Made by a program: the position numbers and the translations under genes
The notes under the pieces: model-generated
What the model was told of the DNA's origin: nothing
Databases searched by the model: none
The model's input: only the letters and a program-made list of their open reading frames with translations
Assembly (NCBI GenBank): GCA_900642245.1
Contig: CAAAJI010000010.1
Span: 1-64,000 of the forward strand
DNA: 64,000 nt
Reading direction: 5' to 3'
DNA from: Fragilaria radians
Lineage: Eukaryota; Bacillariophyta; Fragilariophyceae; Fragilariales; Fragilariaceae
Shown: positions 36,449-47,839 of the stretch, piece by piece
Layout of the letters: each line of letters starts with the position of its first letter
Numbering within the stretch: position 1 is the stretch's first letter

Positions 36449-39400
36449 ATGGGGAAAAAGAAAACGAATGTAAAAAAAGGTTCTGCTGGAAAATCAGACG
36501 ATGATGATTGGGAGGCACTTCTAGAACAAGAAGCCGCAAAGAATGAGGTTGTCGCATCATCCGTCACAACGGCAGCAACCACAAGTACCAACACTACTAC
36601 TACTACGACTACTACGTCAACAACGAATGAAAGTTCCAAGGTAGAAGAATCAGCCGCCCAATCAGCTGCTGCCGCCTTTTTGGCGTCCTCTCAGGGAGGC
36701 GCTGCTGACGAGGACGATGATGACAACAATAATAATAACAATGCGAACAGCAAGAAGAAGAAGAAGAAAAAGAAACCAGCGGGTGCTAAAGCTGAAGAAG
36801 AAACTTCCAAGAAAAAGGTAAGAGAGACAAAATGATATTGAATGAATGTTGAATTTCCATTTATCATCCATGAGATTTCTCAACGATCATATCTTTCTAT
36901 CTATTCTGTCATTTTTCATCTAGCCTTCTGCTGCAGGTCGTTTGGTAGCAGAACGCCTTCGAAAGCAGCAAGAGGAAGAGGAACGAATTCGAAAATTGGA
37001 GGAAGCCGAGCAAGCTCGTTTGGATGAATTGCGCCGACAAGAAGAAGAGGAAGAACGACGTCGAGAAGAAGAAAAGGAGCGGAAGAAACAAAAGCAACGT
37101 GAAAAGGTGGAACGGCAAAAGAAAGAGGGAACTTATATGACAAAGGCTCAAAAACAAAAGGCACGATTGACTGAACAGAGGTTGGAAGCAATGCGACTTG
37201 CTGGTATGATTCCAGTGGTAGGCGCAGCATCACAAGATCCAGATTCAGAAGTAAAGGATACTGCTTCGACCGCACCCAAGAAGTCCAAGGTAGTCTATGA
37301 CAATCGAAAAAAGAGCAAAGGCCGAGGAGCCAACTCGAAACAAGAGGAAGAAAAGGACAAGAGTACTCAAGAACAAGACGACGAAGTTGACGACTGGGAG
37401 CTTCAAGCTGATGATGATGATGAAAATGGGAAAGCTACTGATGCAGTTGTTCCAGAGAAAGCCGAGGCAAAAGCATCGATCAATGATGCGGAAGCAGAGG
37501 ATGATTCCGGAGATGAGTGGGATGCATCGGATGATGATGATAATGACAAGTTCCAAGACTTGGATAAACGACTTGAAAAGGTAATCGTGAACGATGACGA
37601 TGAAGAGGATTTAATCGAGAAGGAAAGAGTCGCGGAACTCGAACGATTGCGAATACTCGGATTGGAGCGTGCCGAGAGGGAACGAATTGAAGCAGAAAAG
37701 CGTGCCGAAATTGAAGCCCAGCAAAATGAGTTGAGCTATCAGGATCAGATAGTTGAAATGAAACGAAATGAGGGAAAGCAAAAGCGTCTCGAACAAGAGC
37801 GAATTAATTTGGAAGCTCGAAGCCGTGATCATCTTCGATGCCCTGTTGTTGTCATTATGGGGCATGTCGATACCGGAAAAACTACACTTTTGGATAAGAT
37901 AAGGAAAACGAATGTGCAAGAAGGCGAAGCAGGTGGTATCACGCAGCAAATCGGTGCTACGTACTTCGAAAAGTCCACTCTTGTAAATCAAACGAAGAAA
38001 ATCAACGCCACCGAAAAGTTTGATATCACTGTTCCTGGCATGCTTATTATTGATACTCCAGGGCATGAATCCTTCAGCAACTTACGTTCTCGCGGATCCT
38101 CCCTTTGCGATGTGGCAATTCTAGTCATTGACTTGATGCACGGTCTCGAACAACAAACCATTGAGAGTTTAAAAATGTTAATTCAACGTGAGGTACCATT
38201 CGTAGTTGCATTGAATAAGGTAGATCGATGTTATGCTTGGAAGACCTGTAAAGATACTCCGATACGCGATGCTCTGAAGGAGCAGCCAGAGGGTACTATA
38301 CAGGAGTTTCGATCCCGCACCCAAGATGCGAAGGTACAACTCATGGAGCAGGGGGTTAACTCCAATCTCTATTGGGAAATGGGAGACGACGACTGGGAAA
38401 ATTCTGATTTTATTCCATTAGTTCCTACTTCAGGCGTCACGGGAGAAGGAGTCCAAGACGTTCTGTTGCTGTTGTGTCAAATGGCACAGAAAAAAATTTG
38501 GAGACAAATCATGTGGCACGCCAACCTGCAATGTACTGTGTTAGAAGTGAAAGCGATTGACGGTCTTGGTATGACAGTTGATGTTCTTGTAGTCAATGGA
38601 TACTTGAATGAAGGCGACAAAGCTGTGTTTTGCACGCTTGACGGACCTATTGTTACCGAAATCCGTGGGCTCCTTACCCCTCCACCTAGCAGGGAAATGC
38701 GTATTAAATCTGAGTATATTCATCACAAACAAGTCAAGGGGGCTCTAGGAGTCAAAATAATCGGCAATAATCTGGAGAAGGTAATGGCTGGTACTCCTGT
38801 CATGGTTGTCGGACCTGACGATGAGGAAGAAGATATCAAAGCGGAGGTCATGTCAGACCTCTCTGATTTGAGAGGTAAATTGAGTACTGATAAGAAGGGT
38901 GTTCGAGTCCAAGCGTCTACATTGGGCGCATTAGAAGCCTTATTACAATTCCTTAGAGAGGAAACTAAGCCTCCGATACCGGTGAGTGCTATCGGTATCG
39001 GTACGGTTCACAAGAGAGATGTCACCAAAATATCCATCATGAATGAAAAGGGCATGCCAGAATTTGCAACTATCTTGGCCTTTGATGTGGATGTTGAAAA
39101 GGAAGCACGGGAGCACGCAGTTGAGATGGGAGTTCGTATATTTACAGCCGACATCATTTATCATCTCTTTGATCAGTTTACTCGATTCATGGAAGAGCTA
39201 AATGAGAAACGACGTCAAGAAGCCGCCGAGTAAGTTGTGAAAGACAAACATTCCTTTTTTGAATCTCATGACTTCAGAGAATTACCTGATATTTGTGATT
39301 TTTTCTCACACACTTCTTTACCCTTTCCAGAATTGCAGTTTTTCCAAGTATCATAAAAATTCTTCCTCAGCATGTTTTCAACCAAAAGGATCCTATCATT

Positions 39401-39733
39401 GTGGGGTGCGAAGTCATTGAAGGTATTTTGAAAGTTGGTACACCCCTCAGTGTCCCAGCTTTGGGAGGACTTTACGTTGGTAAAGTAGCCTCTATTGAAA
39501 GCAATGGACGCGAACAAGAAACTGCTCGAAAAGGAATGGCAGTGGCAGTGAAAATCATAAACGAATCTAACCCTAACATCACGTATGGTCGTCAATTTGA
39601 TGCCTCCCACAGTTTGTACTCTACCCTCACACGTGCATCGATTGATGCCCTGAAGGAACATTTCAAAGAAAAGTTAGAGACAGAGGATTGGCGACTTGTT
39701 GTAAAGCTCAAAAAAGTGTTCAACATCATTTAA
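36449..39733 (+). CDS. eIF5B: Eukaryotic translation initiation factor 5B
   Basis: Three exons, 36449-36817, 36924-39229 and 39331-39733, with introns of 106 bp (GTAAGA...CATCTAG, phase 0) and 101 bp (GTAAGT...TTTCCAG, phase 2). The product has 1025 residues, normal for the family. eIF5B is the IF2-like GTPase that joins the 60S subunit to the 48S complex and binds eIF1A with its C-terminus. The N-terminal third is the usual charged, low-complexity Lys/Glu/Asp region with a Glu/Arg coiled coil. The G domain has GHVDTGKTTL at about 436-445, GITQQIGAT, DTPGHE and NKVD, all canonical. Domains II-IV follow, ending LKKVFNII, the eIF1A-binding tail. The ATG at 36449 begins MGKKKTNVKKG, typical of eIF5B. 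Confidence 0.97.
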
Positions 39734-39971
39734 GGCCGTATAATCAGCAAACTAGGATGGATGGAGTGATTAACATATTTAGTACGAGCGAATTGTAGGA
39801 TTGCGCCATACCGTGTTTTCTTAAGGAAGGTATCATCATTAGTATAGCTATTCTAGGAGGATACACAACAACAGTAGAGGATTGTGTGTAGGTTGTTTGA
39901 AATTCTTTACAAAGAGTAGAATTAATTTTTTTAGCAGTTTTGTACAGTACTACTAGCATGTTTCCTATGGT

Positions 39972-40547
39972 ATGGCGTGGATTGACATCAAACACACAAC
40001 GTTCCAAATGTTGGATTGGAAGGATCTTCTTCGTCGGGCAACATGTGATACAGTTCCAAATCGTCCGGACATGAGTACAATACAGTCGACACGACTTTCT
40101 CATTCCCAAATCTTCTACCGTCGTGATGGCTACATATCACCACTTTGGTTGGCAAGGACAACTCACTGTGAAAGTCCTCCAATACGATCACCACCACCTA
40201 CTTCTACTACTGCTATAACGACGACGACAACAACGACTGAATTAGCATCCAATCGACCGAATGCTATAAATGACATTCATCCTCCTCCTCCTCCTCCTCC
40301 TCCTCCTCCGACTGTCATGAGGGAGTCATGCAGTTCCTGTTTGTTGGTGGGGGTTACGACCTGTTGGGGATTGTCATTGTATGTTTGGAAAATAGCCTTT
40401 CTAGAATTGCCAGAAAAGATGAGTACACTTGTTACGAAACAGGAAACGCAAGTTGTCGTACGTCATCAACAATTCCTAATTGCGATGGGTGGTGTATTTG
40501 CTATCGCTGGAGCCTATCGATTGTATCTAGGAGATGAATTAGTTTAG
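39972..40547 (+). CDS. Two-helix membrane protein, DUF4536/DMAC1-like
   Basis: A 191-residue single-exon protein. Residues 1-115 are Thr/Pro-rich and disordered, with a run of ten prolines at 104-113 encoded by a (CCT)n repeat. The C-terminal part has ESCSSCLLVG (Cys120 and Cys123) leading into a hydrophobic helix at about 123-146 and a second helix at about 167-186 (FLIAMGGVFAIAGAYRLYL). A CxxC motif at the mouth of the first of two helices is the layout of DUF4536 proteins such as DMAC1/TMEM261, which help assemble the distal membrane arm of mitochondrial complex I. This assignment is by layout and short motif only. Met116 could be an alternative start that would remove the disordered region. 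Confidence 0.6.
   Translation: MAWIDIKHTTFQMLDWKDLLRRATCDTVPNRPDMSTIQSTRLSHSQIFYRRDGYISPLWLARTTHCESPPIRSPPPTSTTAITTTTTTTELASNRPNAINDIHPPPPPPPPPPTVMRESCSSCLLVGVTTCWGLSLYVWKIAFLELPEKMSTLVTKQETQVVVRHQQFLIAMGGVFAIAGAYRLYLGDELV
40281..40309 (+). repeat. (CCT)n microsatellite in coding sequence
   Basis: Nine CCT units plus CC, coding for most of the polyproline run in the two-helix membrane protein. It is likely to vary in length between individuals. Confidence 0.95.
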
Positions 40548-40772
40548 TAGTAATAAGAGTAGTAGTACCATTAGTCTTGATTAGAAGAAAAATTCAGAGA
40601 TAATGATGAGGATGATAGGTTAGTTATTGACAAAGATATCTTGCATGGACCATTTAACCAAGTGGGAATCAAGATCCTGTAAGACAGTTACTAGTAGTAC
40701 AGTAGGCGAGTGCGATAACTCATTTGGAGCCATTCGTTGAATGTCATTATTTGTTCTGTTGTAAATTATAGG

Positions 40773-43253
40773 ATGGCAAAGGGCAAGAAAAAAGATGATG
40801 AAAAAAAGGCAGCATTACAAGCTCGTAAGGAAGCCAAGGCTGACAAATTAGCTCAAAAACGTATCCGAAAAGAGTTGGGTTTACCAAGCGTGACTACATC
40901 GATTACCAATAATAATGACAATGATGATGATGACGATGACGAGGATGACAAGAATTGTCAAAATTTGGATGATTTGCTGGAACAATATCGCAAACGTGAT
41001 CTTCAACTTCAGGCAAATGCCACAACAACAATCTGGAAAACATTACCAGGATTTCCTTCACCACGAGGCAATGCGTCATTTACGTATGTGGATGATAAGA
41101 ATGGATACCTTTATGTCTTTGGAGGAGAATATTTTGATGGTATTGAGAATCTTGTCATGGATGAACTTCTTCGATGGGATCCATCCAAACAGGAATGGAG
41201 ACAAATTATAACTCCGCCACCTCATCCTGCGCCAAGATGTGCTCATTCATGTGTTTCCTACAACAAGGCATTGTATGTCTTTGGTGGTGAACTTGCCAAT
41301 GCTGACCAATATCATCATTATAAAGATTTTTGGAAATTGGATACCACTACTCATAAGTGGGAAGAAATACCACCTCGACCTGTCGGGGGGTCCATTCCGA
41401 CTGCACGTAGTGGACATACTGCCTTTGTTTGGAAGCATTTTATGGTACTCTTTGGTGGATTTTACGAAGCACTCAAGGAAACGAAATGGTTCAATGATTT
41501 ATATGTCTTTAATATGCAAACACAAACATGGATGGATGTACCTCATTCAAAATTGTCTTCTCGTCCCGAACCAAGATCCGCGTGTCACATTGGAATACTA
41601 CCGGATGGTGCCATACTTCATGGTGGATACTCCAAATTAAAAGCTTCCTCCACGCACACTACTACTACCTCTCACACGACTACCACTGCCAGTACCTCTG
41701 TCCGTGAGGCCAAAGTTCATCATGATGCATGGATGTTGCATTTAAAACCGTTGCTACAGGGGAAGCCACCCACATGGGAGCGATTGTCCCTGCGTGGTGC
41801 TGCAAGGACCAACGCATCCTTGATGGATCACAAAAATGTTACTAAGGAAGGTCCTAATCGAGCTGGATCAGCGTCAACTACATACAAGGGAAAGTTAATG
41901 TTGGTATTTGGTGGTGTCGTTGATGAAGAGCAGGCAAATCATCAATTATCCTCTGTTTTTTATAATGATTTATTCGCCCTTGATATGGAAAACTGTAAAT
42001 GGTTTCCTATTCGACCAAAGCCAAACTTGAATACAGCAGGAGGAGATACTCGTCGACGACGACGTCGTCGAAAAAAAGATTCGGAGCAACCTGCGCCTCT
42101 GGCTGCTAGTAGGAAAGGAGGTGATATGGAAGCAAATAAGGCAATGACACAACCAATAGAAGTTGAAGAAGACAATGATGACGACGACGAAGACGACTTG
42201 GAATTAGATTCAGACGACGAAGTGGATAACGTTCCATCCCAAGGATGGGATCTTACGATGCTTCGATCGAAAATGTCGTCCTTTATTGATGGCGACGGAA
42301 ATGTAGTGTACGAAAATATTGAAAGCACTACATGCAATGCCACTCGTAAGGCAAATGACAGCGACGATGACGAAGAAGATGAGGAAAAAGAAGAAGAGAA
42401 AGAGGACGACTCTTGTAATTTATCAAAAAACAGGGAATCTCATAATTCTTCCCTCGGACCAACCACTTCCTTAACTCCTAGATCAGTGACGCGAGTTGAA
42501 CCCCTACCTAGGATGAATGCACGAATTGTTGTTCGGAATCATGTCCTCTACGTTTTTGGAGGTATCCTAGAAGTTGGTGACAGAGAAGTGACGCTGGATG
42601 ATTGTTGGGCTTTGGATCTTCGTAAGCGAACTCATTGGGAATGTTTATCGGAAGGAACTATCGATAAACAAGTATGGCGAGGTGCTGTTTATGATGATGA
42701 CGATAGCTATATTAGCACCGGAACTGGTGCCCATGAAGATAGTAGTGACGATGACGATGAGGAAGATCAGGATAAAAACCAAGGACAACATGACCATCGC
42801 TTGGATGACGATGAATCGGAAACAGCAATAACAAAAGCCAAAATGAAAAAGGCTGCCAAGAATAGAGAGAGTAGTCGAAAACAAGCTTTGAAAGAGAAGA
42901 TTGTAGAACTCAAATCAAATCTTGACAAGTATCACGGTATTCTTATTCCAATTCCGGATGAACCCATGGCTCAGTACTATACAAGAACATCTAAATTTTG
43001 GACACAGAAGGCAACCAACGAATCGAATACTCATGGTAGTCCAATGGAAGGTGAAACATCCATTAAGGCTAGAAAACGAGAAGGCTTTGCTCTTGCCCAA
43101 CAATGTTATGATGAGGTCAAGCCAATATTGGATCGTTTAAAGGACCTTACGTTGCAGTCAACATCCTCCTCTTCCTCCTTACCGATGGAAGATTCTAAAA
43201 CTCCAAAGAAACCAAAAACACCAAAAGTCAAATCAAAAATCAGGGAAAAATAG
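40773..43253 (+). CDS. Kelch-repeat protein, KLHDC4/Kel3 type
   Basis: An 826-residue single-exon protein. The basic N-terminus MAKGKKKDDEKK with an Asp-rich run and a DLDDLLEQY-like element, followed by kelch blades (YLYVFGGEYFDG, ALYVFGGELAN, FMVLFGGFYEA, AILHGGYSKL, LMLVFGGVVDEE, VLYVFGGILEVGD), is the plan of KLHDC4 and yeast Kel3. The characteristic HYKDFW element after blade 2 is present. The C-terminal segment with PDEPMAQYYTRTSKFW matches the conserved tail of that family. Long acidic insertions (about residues 470-500 and 525-550) and a Thr/Ser-rich loop are lineage additions. The molecular role of this family is poorly defined. The ATG at 40773 is chosen; the frame is open further up only from a TTG. 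Confidence 0.9.
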   Translation: MAKGKKKDDEKKAALQARKEAKADKLAQKRIRKELGLPSVTTSITNNNDNDDDDDDEDDKNCQNLDDLLEQYRKRDLQLQANATTTIWKTLPGFPSPRGNASFTYVDDKNGYLYVFGGEYFDGIENLVMDELLRWDPSKQEWRQIITPPPHPAPRCAHSCVSYNKALYVFGGELANADQYHHYKDFWKLDTTTHKWEEIPPRPVGGSIPTARSGHTAFVWKHFMVLFGGFYEALKETKWFNDLYVFNMQTQTWMDVPHSKLSSRPEPRSACHIGILPDGAILHGGYSKLKASSTHTTTTSHTTTTASTSVREAKVHHDAWMLHLKPLLQGKPPTWERLSLRGAARTNASLMDHKNVTKEGPNRAGSASTTYKGKLMLVFGGVVDEEQANHQLSSVFYNDLFALDMENCKWFPIRPKPNLNTAGGDTRRRRRRRKKDSEQPAPLAASRKGGDMEANKAMTQPIEVEEDNDDDDEDDLELDSDDEVDNVPSQGWDLTMLRSKMSSFIDGDGNVVYENIESTTCNATRKANDSDDDEEDEEKEEEKEDDSCNLSKNRESHNSSLGPTTSLTPRSVTRVEPLPRMNARIVVRNHVLYVFGGILEVGDREVTLDDCWALDLRKRTHWECLSEGTIDKQVWRGAVYDDDDSYISTGTGAHEDSSDDDDEEDQDKNQGQHDHRLDDDESETAITKAKMKKAAKNRESSRKQALKEKIVELKSNLDKYHGILIPIPDEPMAQYYTRTSKFWTQKATNESNTHGSPMEGETSIKARKREGFALAQQCYDEVKPILDRLKDLTLQSTSSSSSLPMEDSKTPKKPKTPKVKSKIREK

Positions 43254-43643
43254 AATCCCATAATTTGGAGTTTTAGACATGAACAGTATTAATTAACTAA
43301 TTTGGAAAGATAAGAGATCACTTCCTTTATCTGATATTTAAATCTAGCACTTTCTTACATCCTTTGAATAACTGTTGATGTGCATGTACTGTATCAAGTA
43401 GTGAACAAACAAACTCGGAAAATGAACTTCTTATCACACCTACTAATCAAGTATTGGTAATTTGCAATGGCTGTTCAAGCTGTTGATCGATGATGTAAAC
43501 TATCACACTTGAAAAGTCATACTGAAAACACCTGGTTTCATCCTTTACAGCTACATTCATTAACGAAATTTCATAAATCACATGAATAATTATAATTAAC
43601 ATTCCAATTCTTGCGCTCATGTAGTTACACAGATAAATCATGA
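43254..43643. other. Intergenic, convergent 3' flanks
   Basis: About 390 bp of AT-rich sequence between the 3' ends of the kelch gene and the zinc-finger/LURP-one gene. Nothing else recognised. Confidence 0.5.
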
Positions 43644-44858
43644 TCAATTGTCGTGTAAGATTTGATCGATTATAATGCAAGCACACAATATGATAACTGC
43701 ATCTTCTCCAGGCATAACTTTTACTCCATAGGAATCTGAGAAACTCAAAAACTGTTTACTTGCTCTCGCAACCTCTCTTCCTTGTCTTGTGAATGAAAAA
43801 TCGTGTTGGAAAAAGTTACCCTTAATTGAATAATTGTCAACATTGTTAACCCTCAATGCAAATTTTTGAGTCATCAACGTAAACTCTTTCTGTAGCTCCG
43901 CAACAACTCTCCCATTCTGTTTGATTTTATAAGTAGGAAGGAAATTTAGGCATTGCTGACTGATTGCTGCTACTTCCTTGCCATTTAAATTCTGCAAGCT
44001 AAGCTGGTCGCCAATTGCAAACACTTTCCCCTTTACTTTGTAGCAAGGCTGCCGATTGCTATCTTCAATTGTAAAGTTATCAGCAAAACCCCAGAATTTC
44101 TCTCGAATTCGGTACACTGACGCAGTATTAGGTGAAGGCATTGTTGACATTGCAGTTGTCGCTCCGAATGCCACAGGTTTTGACGGAACTGGAATGGGAG
44201 TACCTTGTGTTGGTAGTATATTGCTGCTTTGAGGAGGGACGCCACTGTAAGAAGTTCCTTTTCCAAAGCCTGATGCAAAATCGTCTACAGCTTCAGATGG
44301 CCGATTGACGGGTACCGTAGAATTCACAAAAGTAGACGTTTCATGATGAGTATGCGTTGTTGAAGTCACGTTTGATGGTACATAAGATCCTGTTGGAGGA
44401 TAATTGAATGTTGCGACAGGGACAGAACTGTGCTTGCTTCCAAAACCAGTGTTTGAATCTGGTTCAGAGGGAGCAGTTGGCTGAGGATAAAAAGTCTGTG
44501 CATTTGAAGGTGTTGCAACATACGGACGAGTCGGAGAAGAATATGAATTGGAAACTGCGTTATGATTCGTATACTGCATTGTAGATGGTCTTGTCGGAGA
44601 ATTAGGTGTGTATGAGTACGTGGATGATTGCTGCGGTTGAGTACTGTAGGAATTACTTTGTGATGGAACATAAACAGAAGGATTCGTAGTCACAGGATAA
44701 CTTGGTTGGAAAGGAGGTTGTACTGCCGTTGTTGTTGAAGCTGTTGGAACAAAAGGAGTCGAAGCACGGGGAAGGCTTGCTTCACAGGCACTGCAAGAAA
44801 AGTCTTCAACTTTGTTGACCCAGGAACATTTCGTGCAAATCGAATATCCGTCGGTCAT
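43644..44858 (-). CDS. RanBP2-type zinc finger plus LURP-one/Tubby-like domain protein
   Basis: A 404-residue single-exon protein in three parts. Residues 8-25 are a RanBP2-type zinc finger, C-x2-C-x3-N-x6-C-x2-C (CTKCSWVNKVEDFSCSAC), a fold that binds ssRNA or ubiquitin. Residues about 35-240 are a low-complexity Ser/Tyr/Pro/Thr/Gln region, with one DDFASGFGKG motif. Residues about 245-400 (YRIREKFWGFADNFTI, AIGDQLSLQNLNGKEVAAI, FALRVNNVDNYSIKGNFF, REVARASKQ) match the LURP-one/DUF567 fold, related to Tubby and phospholipid scramblases. This combination is unusual and I know no assigned function. The first ~620 bp are nearly identical to 51788-52410 in inverted orientation. Confidence 0.85.
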   Translation of the reverse strand: MTDGYSICTKCSWVNKVEDFSCSACEASLPRASTPFVPTASTTTAVQPPFQPSYPVTTNPSVYVPSQSNSYSTQPQQSSTYSYTPNSPTRPSTMQYTNHNAVSNSYSSPTRPYVATPSNAQTFYPQPTAPSEPDSNTGFGSKHSSVPVATFNYPPTGSYVPSNVTSTTHTHHETSTFVNSTVPVNRPSEAVDDFASGFGKGTSYSGVPPQSSNILPTQGTPIPVPSKPVAFGATTAMSTMPSPNTASVYRIREKFWGFADNFTIEDSNRQPCYKVKGKVFAIGDQLSLQNLNGKEVAAISQQCLNFLPTYKIKQNGRVVAELQKEFTLMTQKFALRVNNVDNYSIKGNFFQHDFSFTRQGREVARASKQFLSFSDSYGVKVMPGEDAVIILCACIIIDQILHDN

Positions 44859-46260
44859 GTTTTAGAAATAGAAATTAATGGGACTTTATGTCTTGCAGCC
44901 CACTACTAACAGTGGTACTAGTCGTTACCAATTCGTGGATTTAAAACATGCTTTGGCGCGACATTTGTAACGACCTCTTCAAGGGATAAAACATGACTTG
45001 GAGAAATCAAAGTAACAAAAATTTGGGTTGTCTTGAACTGAAAAGTACAGAGAATTATGGACTAACTTCAATTTGCTGCATCATGTCATCAAATGAATTT
45101 TTCAGTTATGATTGTAGAAATTGTCAAATAATTCCTTGATATTGGATTTAATTGATGTACAATCAGATATTTAGTTGCTGCTGGTAAGAGCTAGTCTTTC
45201 TCTTTTTGTCACTCTCTGCATCCAATCAATATGCTGACCGTCATAAATTTGTGTTCTAACCAAGTTTTGTTTACCTTCTTTAGTTATTGATTAATGAGTT
45301 TTGAAACTGCAAAACTTCAATTATTTTGTTGTCTTTACAAACAAATGAAAAAGGTTAATGTTCTGTTCTGCAATGCTCACACTCACCATTTACACATCTC
45401 AAACCTGTGAAGGCAGCTGCTCAAAATTTTGTACAACAAGAATCGTAAGCTTCCTTTATCAAATGAAACATAATGCCAAGTAATGGAATGAATCTTCATA
45501 ATGTTTTATTGTTCAAATCACGATTGATTTCCATCATGCACTGACAACATTGTCAACACTCAACTATTGCCACAGCTCTACAGATGTTGTATCCCAAAGT
45601 TAGGTGCTTGTCTGTTCAACTTTTTCAAAGATTTAAAATAAATTATTTTGTGTAACAGTTTGAGTTACTTAATATCACAAAACAAATTTCATATTCAAGT
45701 AAAAATGTGTTATTATTGACAACGCTGAATTTTAGGACAAATTATCAAAAAGTATATTTATCTCACAATTTTCTTGTGATACAATTGTAATGACTTTCGC
45801 AAGAAGTAAATATTTCTCTTCAAGGATAATGTAATCTTTCACTAAAAGTGATTGTTTCACTGAAGAAGAGAACAATGCTGGTTCAATTTTCCTGGACATC
45901 AATTTTATGTATGTGCATTTTCTCTGGCTACAGGCATGCTGAATTTGCAAATTGCTGTTTGGGAATCAACCAACCTTGATGCATAGTAATCAACTGGTTA
46001 CTGAAGGGTGATAAACAGCACAGTAGGTGATGGTTATCCATAGGTTGGCAGCCTCATGTCCTTTTGTGCAGCATCAAAGGAAGGTGGGACTTTTGGCAAT
46101 GGTGTTTCTGCCAGAAAATCTGAGTGAGATTGATGAGAAGAGTACAAAGTGTAGATTCCAGATCCTAAGGTTGCCATGTATGTATAGCAAAGGATACTAC
46201 ATAGCTTGCTGTTGAACTAATGCCGTGCAAGTTATAAATCCCATTTGCAAAGGAATACTG
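44859..46260. other. Intergenic, nothing recognised
   Basis: About 1.4 kb, AT-rich, upstream of the zinc-finger/LURP-one gene. The minus frame 45732-45950 shows no domain. Confidence 0.4.
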
Positions 46261-46599
46261 CTAAGACCTTATGTAGTTCGAATCATATCTTTTTCCTTCA
46301 TCAATCTCTTTGGCAGCAGGTTGTGATGGACCTGTTGATCGAGAACGAAAAGCATACGGAATCGACTCTGATGTAGGAATCGATGGTTGTGGTGGGATGG
46401 GGTTAAGATTGTAGTATTGGGATGAGGCAGTAGCAACATGTGGTGTTGGTATTGGATGGTTCGGTATTGTTGGAGAAGACGAAGAATCATGATGCCCTTT
46501 GGTAGGACGGTAAAGGGCAACTCCACATGCCTTGCATCTCAAATCTTGTGCTTTATTGACCCAAGAGCATTTCGAACAAATCGTGAATTCGATGTACAT
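46261..46599 (-). CDS. Short RanBP2-type zinc-finger protein
   Basis: A 112-residue protein beginning MYIEFTICSKCSWVNKAQDL, with a second CxxC pair (CKAC) giving the same C-x2-C-x3-N-x6-C-x2-C finger as the neighbour at 43644. It is followed by a Pro/Ser/His-rich low-complexity tail and no LURP-one domain. It is diverged from, not identical to, its neighbours, so it is an older family member. It is possibly truncated; no continuation downstream was recognised. Confidence 0.65.
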   Translation of the reverse strand: MYIEFTICSKCSWVNKAQDLRCKACGVALYRPTKGHHDSSSSPTIPNHPIPTPHVATASSQYYNLNPIPPQPSIPTSESIPYAFRSRSTGPSQPAAKEIDEGKRYDSNYIRS

Positions 46600-47820
46600 G
46601 ATAATTTATTGTTAATTCTGGCTCTGCATATTATGACCACATTTGTTTTCGAAAGCGAAGATTCGTGCAAATTTCATAAGTTCGCTTTAGAGAGGTAGAT
46701 AAATCCGAATCGATTGTGACCATACCGTAGAACTATCTTACAAGCTCACGGAAGAAATTCTTAACCATACCACCTATACCATTCACTAAACAATAAAATG
46801 TTATATATCTACTAGTAGTTGGTGCTTGCTTTGCTACGCAGAGTTAACTATTTTACAAAAGAGAATGTAACTTTGAATTTTTACATTTCCAATATGACAA
46901 AGATCTTTATGATCGTTATTTGCGAACCTATTTACTACTTGATCTATCATGTCAGTGGTATCTACAGTTGCATTCAACATAAAAGAACTTAAAGTAATTT
47001 ATAACAATGGTTAAGCATTGGCATTATGAAGGTGTCATGATAGTAATCTCTATTTTTTCCATTAAGACTATGGTTTAAAGACATATTTTAGTTTTGTCTT
47101 GCACTACTGTTGTAGAAGTCATTGGTGCTGCTACTATTGGAACCTCAAAGATTGTCGGTGAAAAAGACAAAATATAGCTGTTGGCGGAAAGTAAATATTG
47201 TTGTTTTGATACCTTTATAAAATGTATTCATTACTTGTTTGACAGTTTAAATAATGAGATAGATGAAGGATTAATACAACAAGAATCATCCTAAACATAC
47301 AATGATATCATTGATCAATATGATTGATGCCTTTTTAATCAGTTATAATGAACTTGAGATTAAGAAGCACAAAAGATCTTTTTCCTCAATTTAAAGGAAT
47401 TTAGTTGCAGATTAATATTGCAATTAGATCTATCCACATTTTCTGTAGCATTTGAATGACACTTGGCAGCTGAAAGTCTTGACAACATTCTAGTTTATAA
47501 TTCTGTTGAAAGTAGGATGGAATTATTATTTTGCTAAAATCAGGTACGGTTTGAAATAGCTACATCTGCTATTTATTTTTTAGTCGCTTCCTCGCTAAAC
47601 TCTGTAATCGTCCTCGATCACTTACTCGAGTTCTGTAGCAACAAAACGCACAGGGTTAAGGGGTAGCATCGGCCAGATTGGATGTGAAACTTTTTTAGTA
47701 GTGTAGATATGTATAGATGCCTCTCTTACAAACGCAATATTGCCATAAACTGAGATTTTAAGTTAATTCTTAATTCCAATTTTTTTTAATACAAAATTAT
47801 GTAGGCTGAACATACGATAG
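46600..47820. other. Intergenic, nothing recognised
   Basis: About 1.2 kb AT-rich, with no frame or ordered repeat. It borders the pogo-like transposase relic. Confidence 0.4.
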
Positions 47821-47839
47821 TTTCGTACCAGGGGCTGCG

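Noticed and set aside
40897..43140. Several frames nested in the kelch gene on both strands
   Set aside because: They are shadows of the 826-codon frame, which carries all the kelch motifs.
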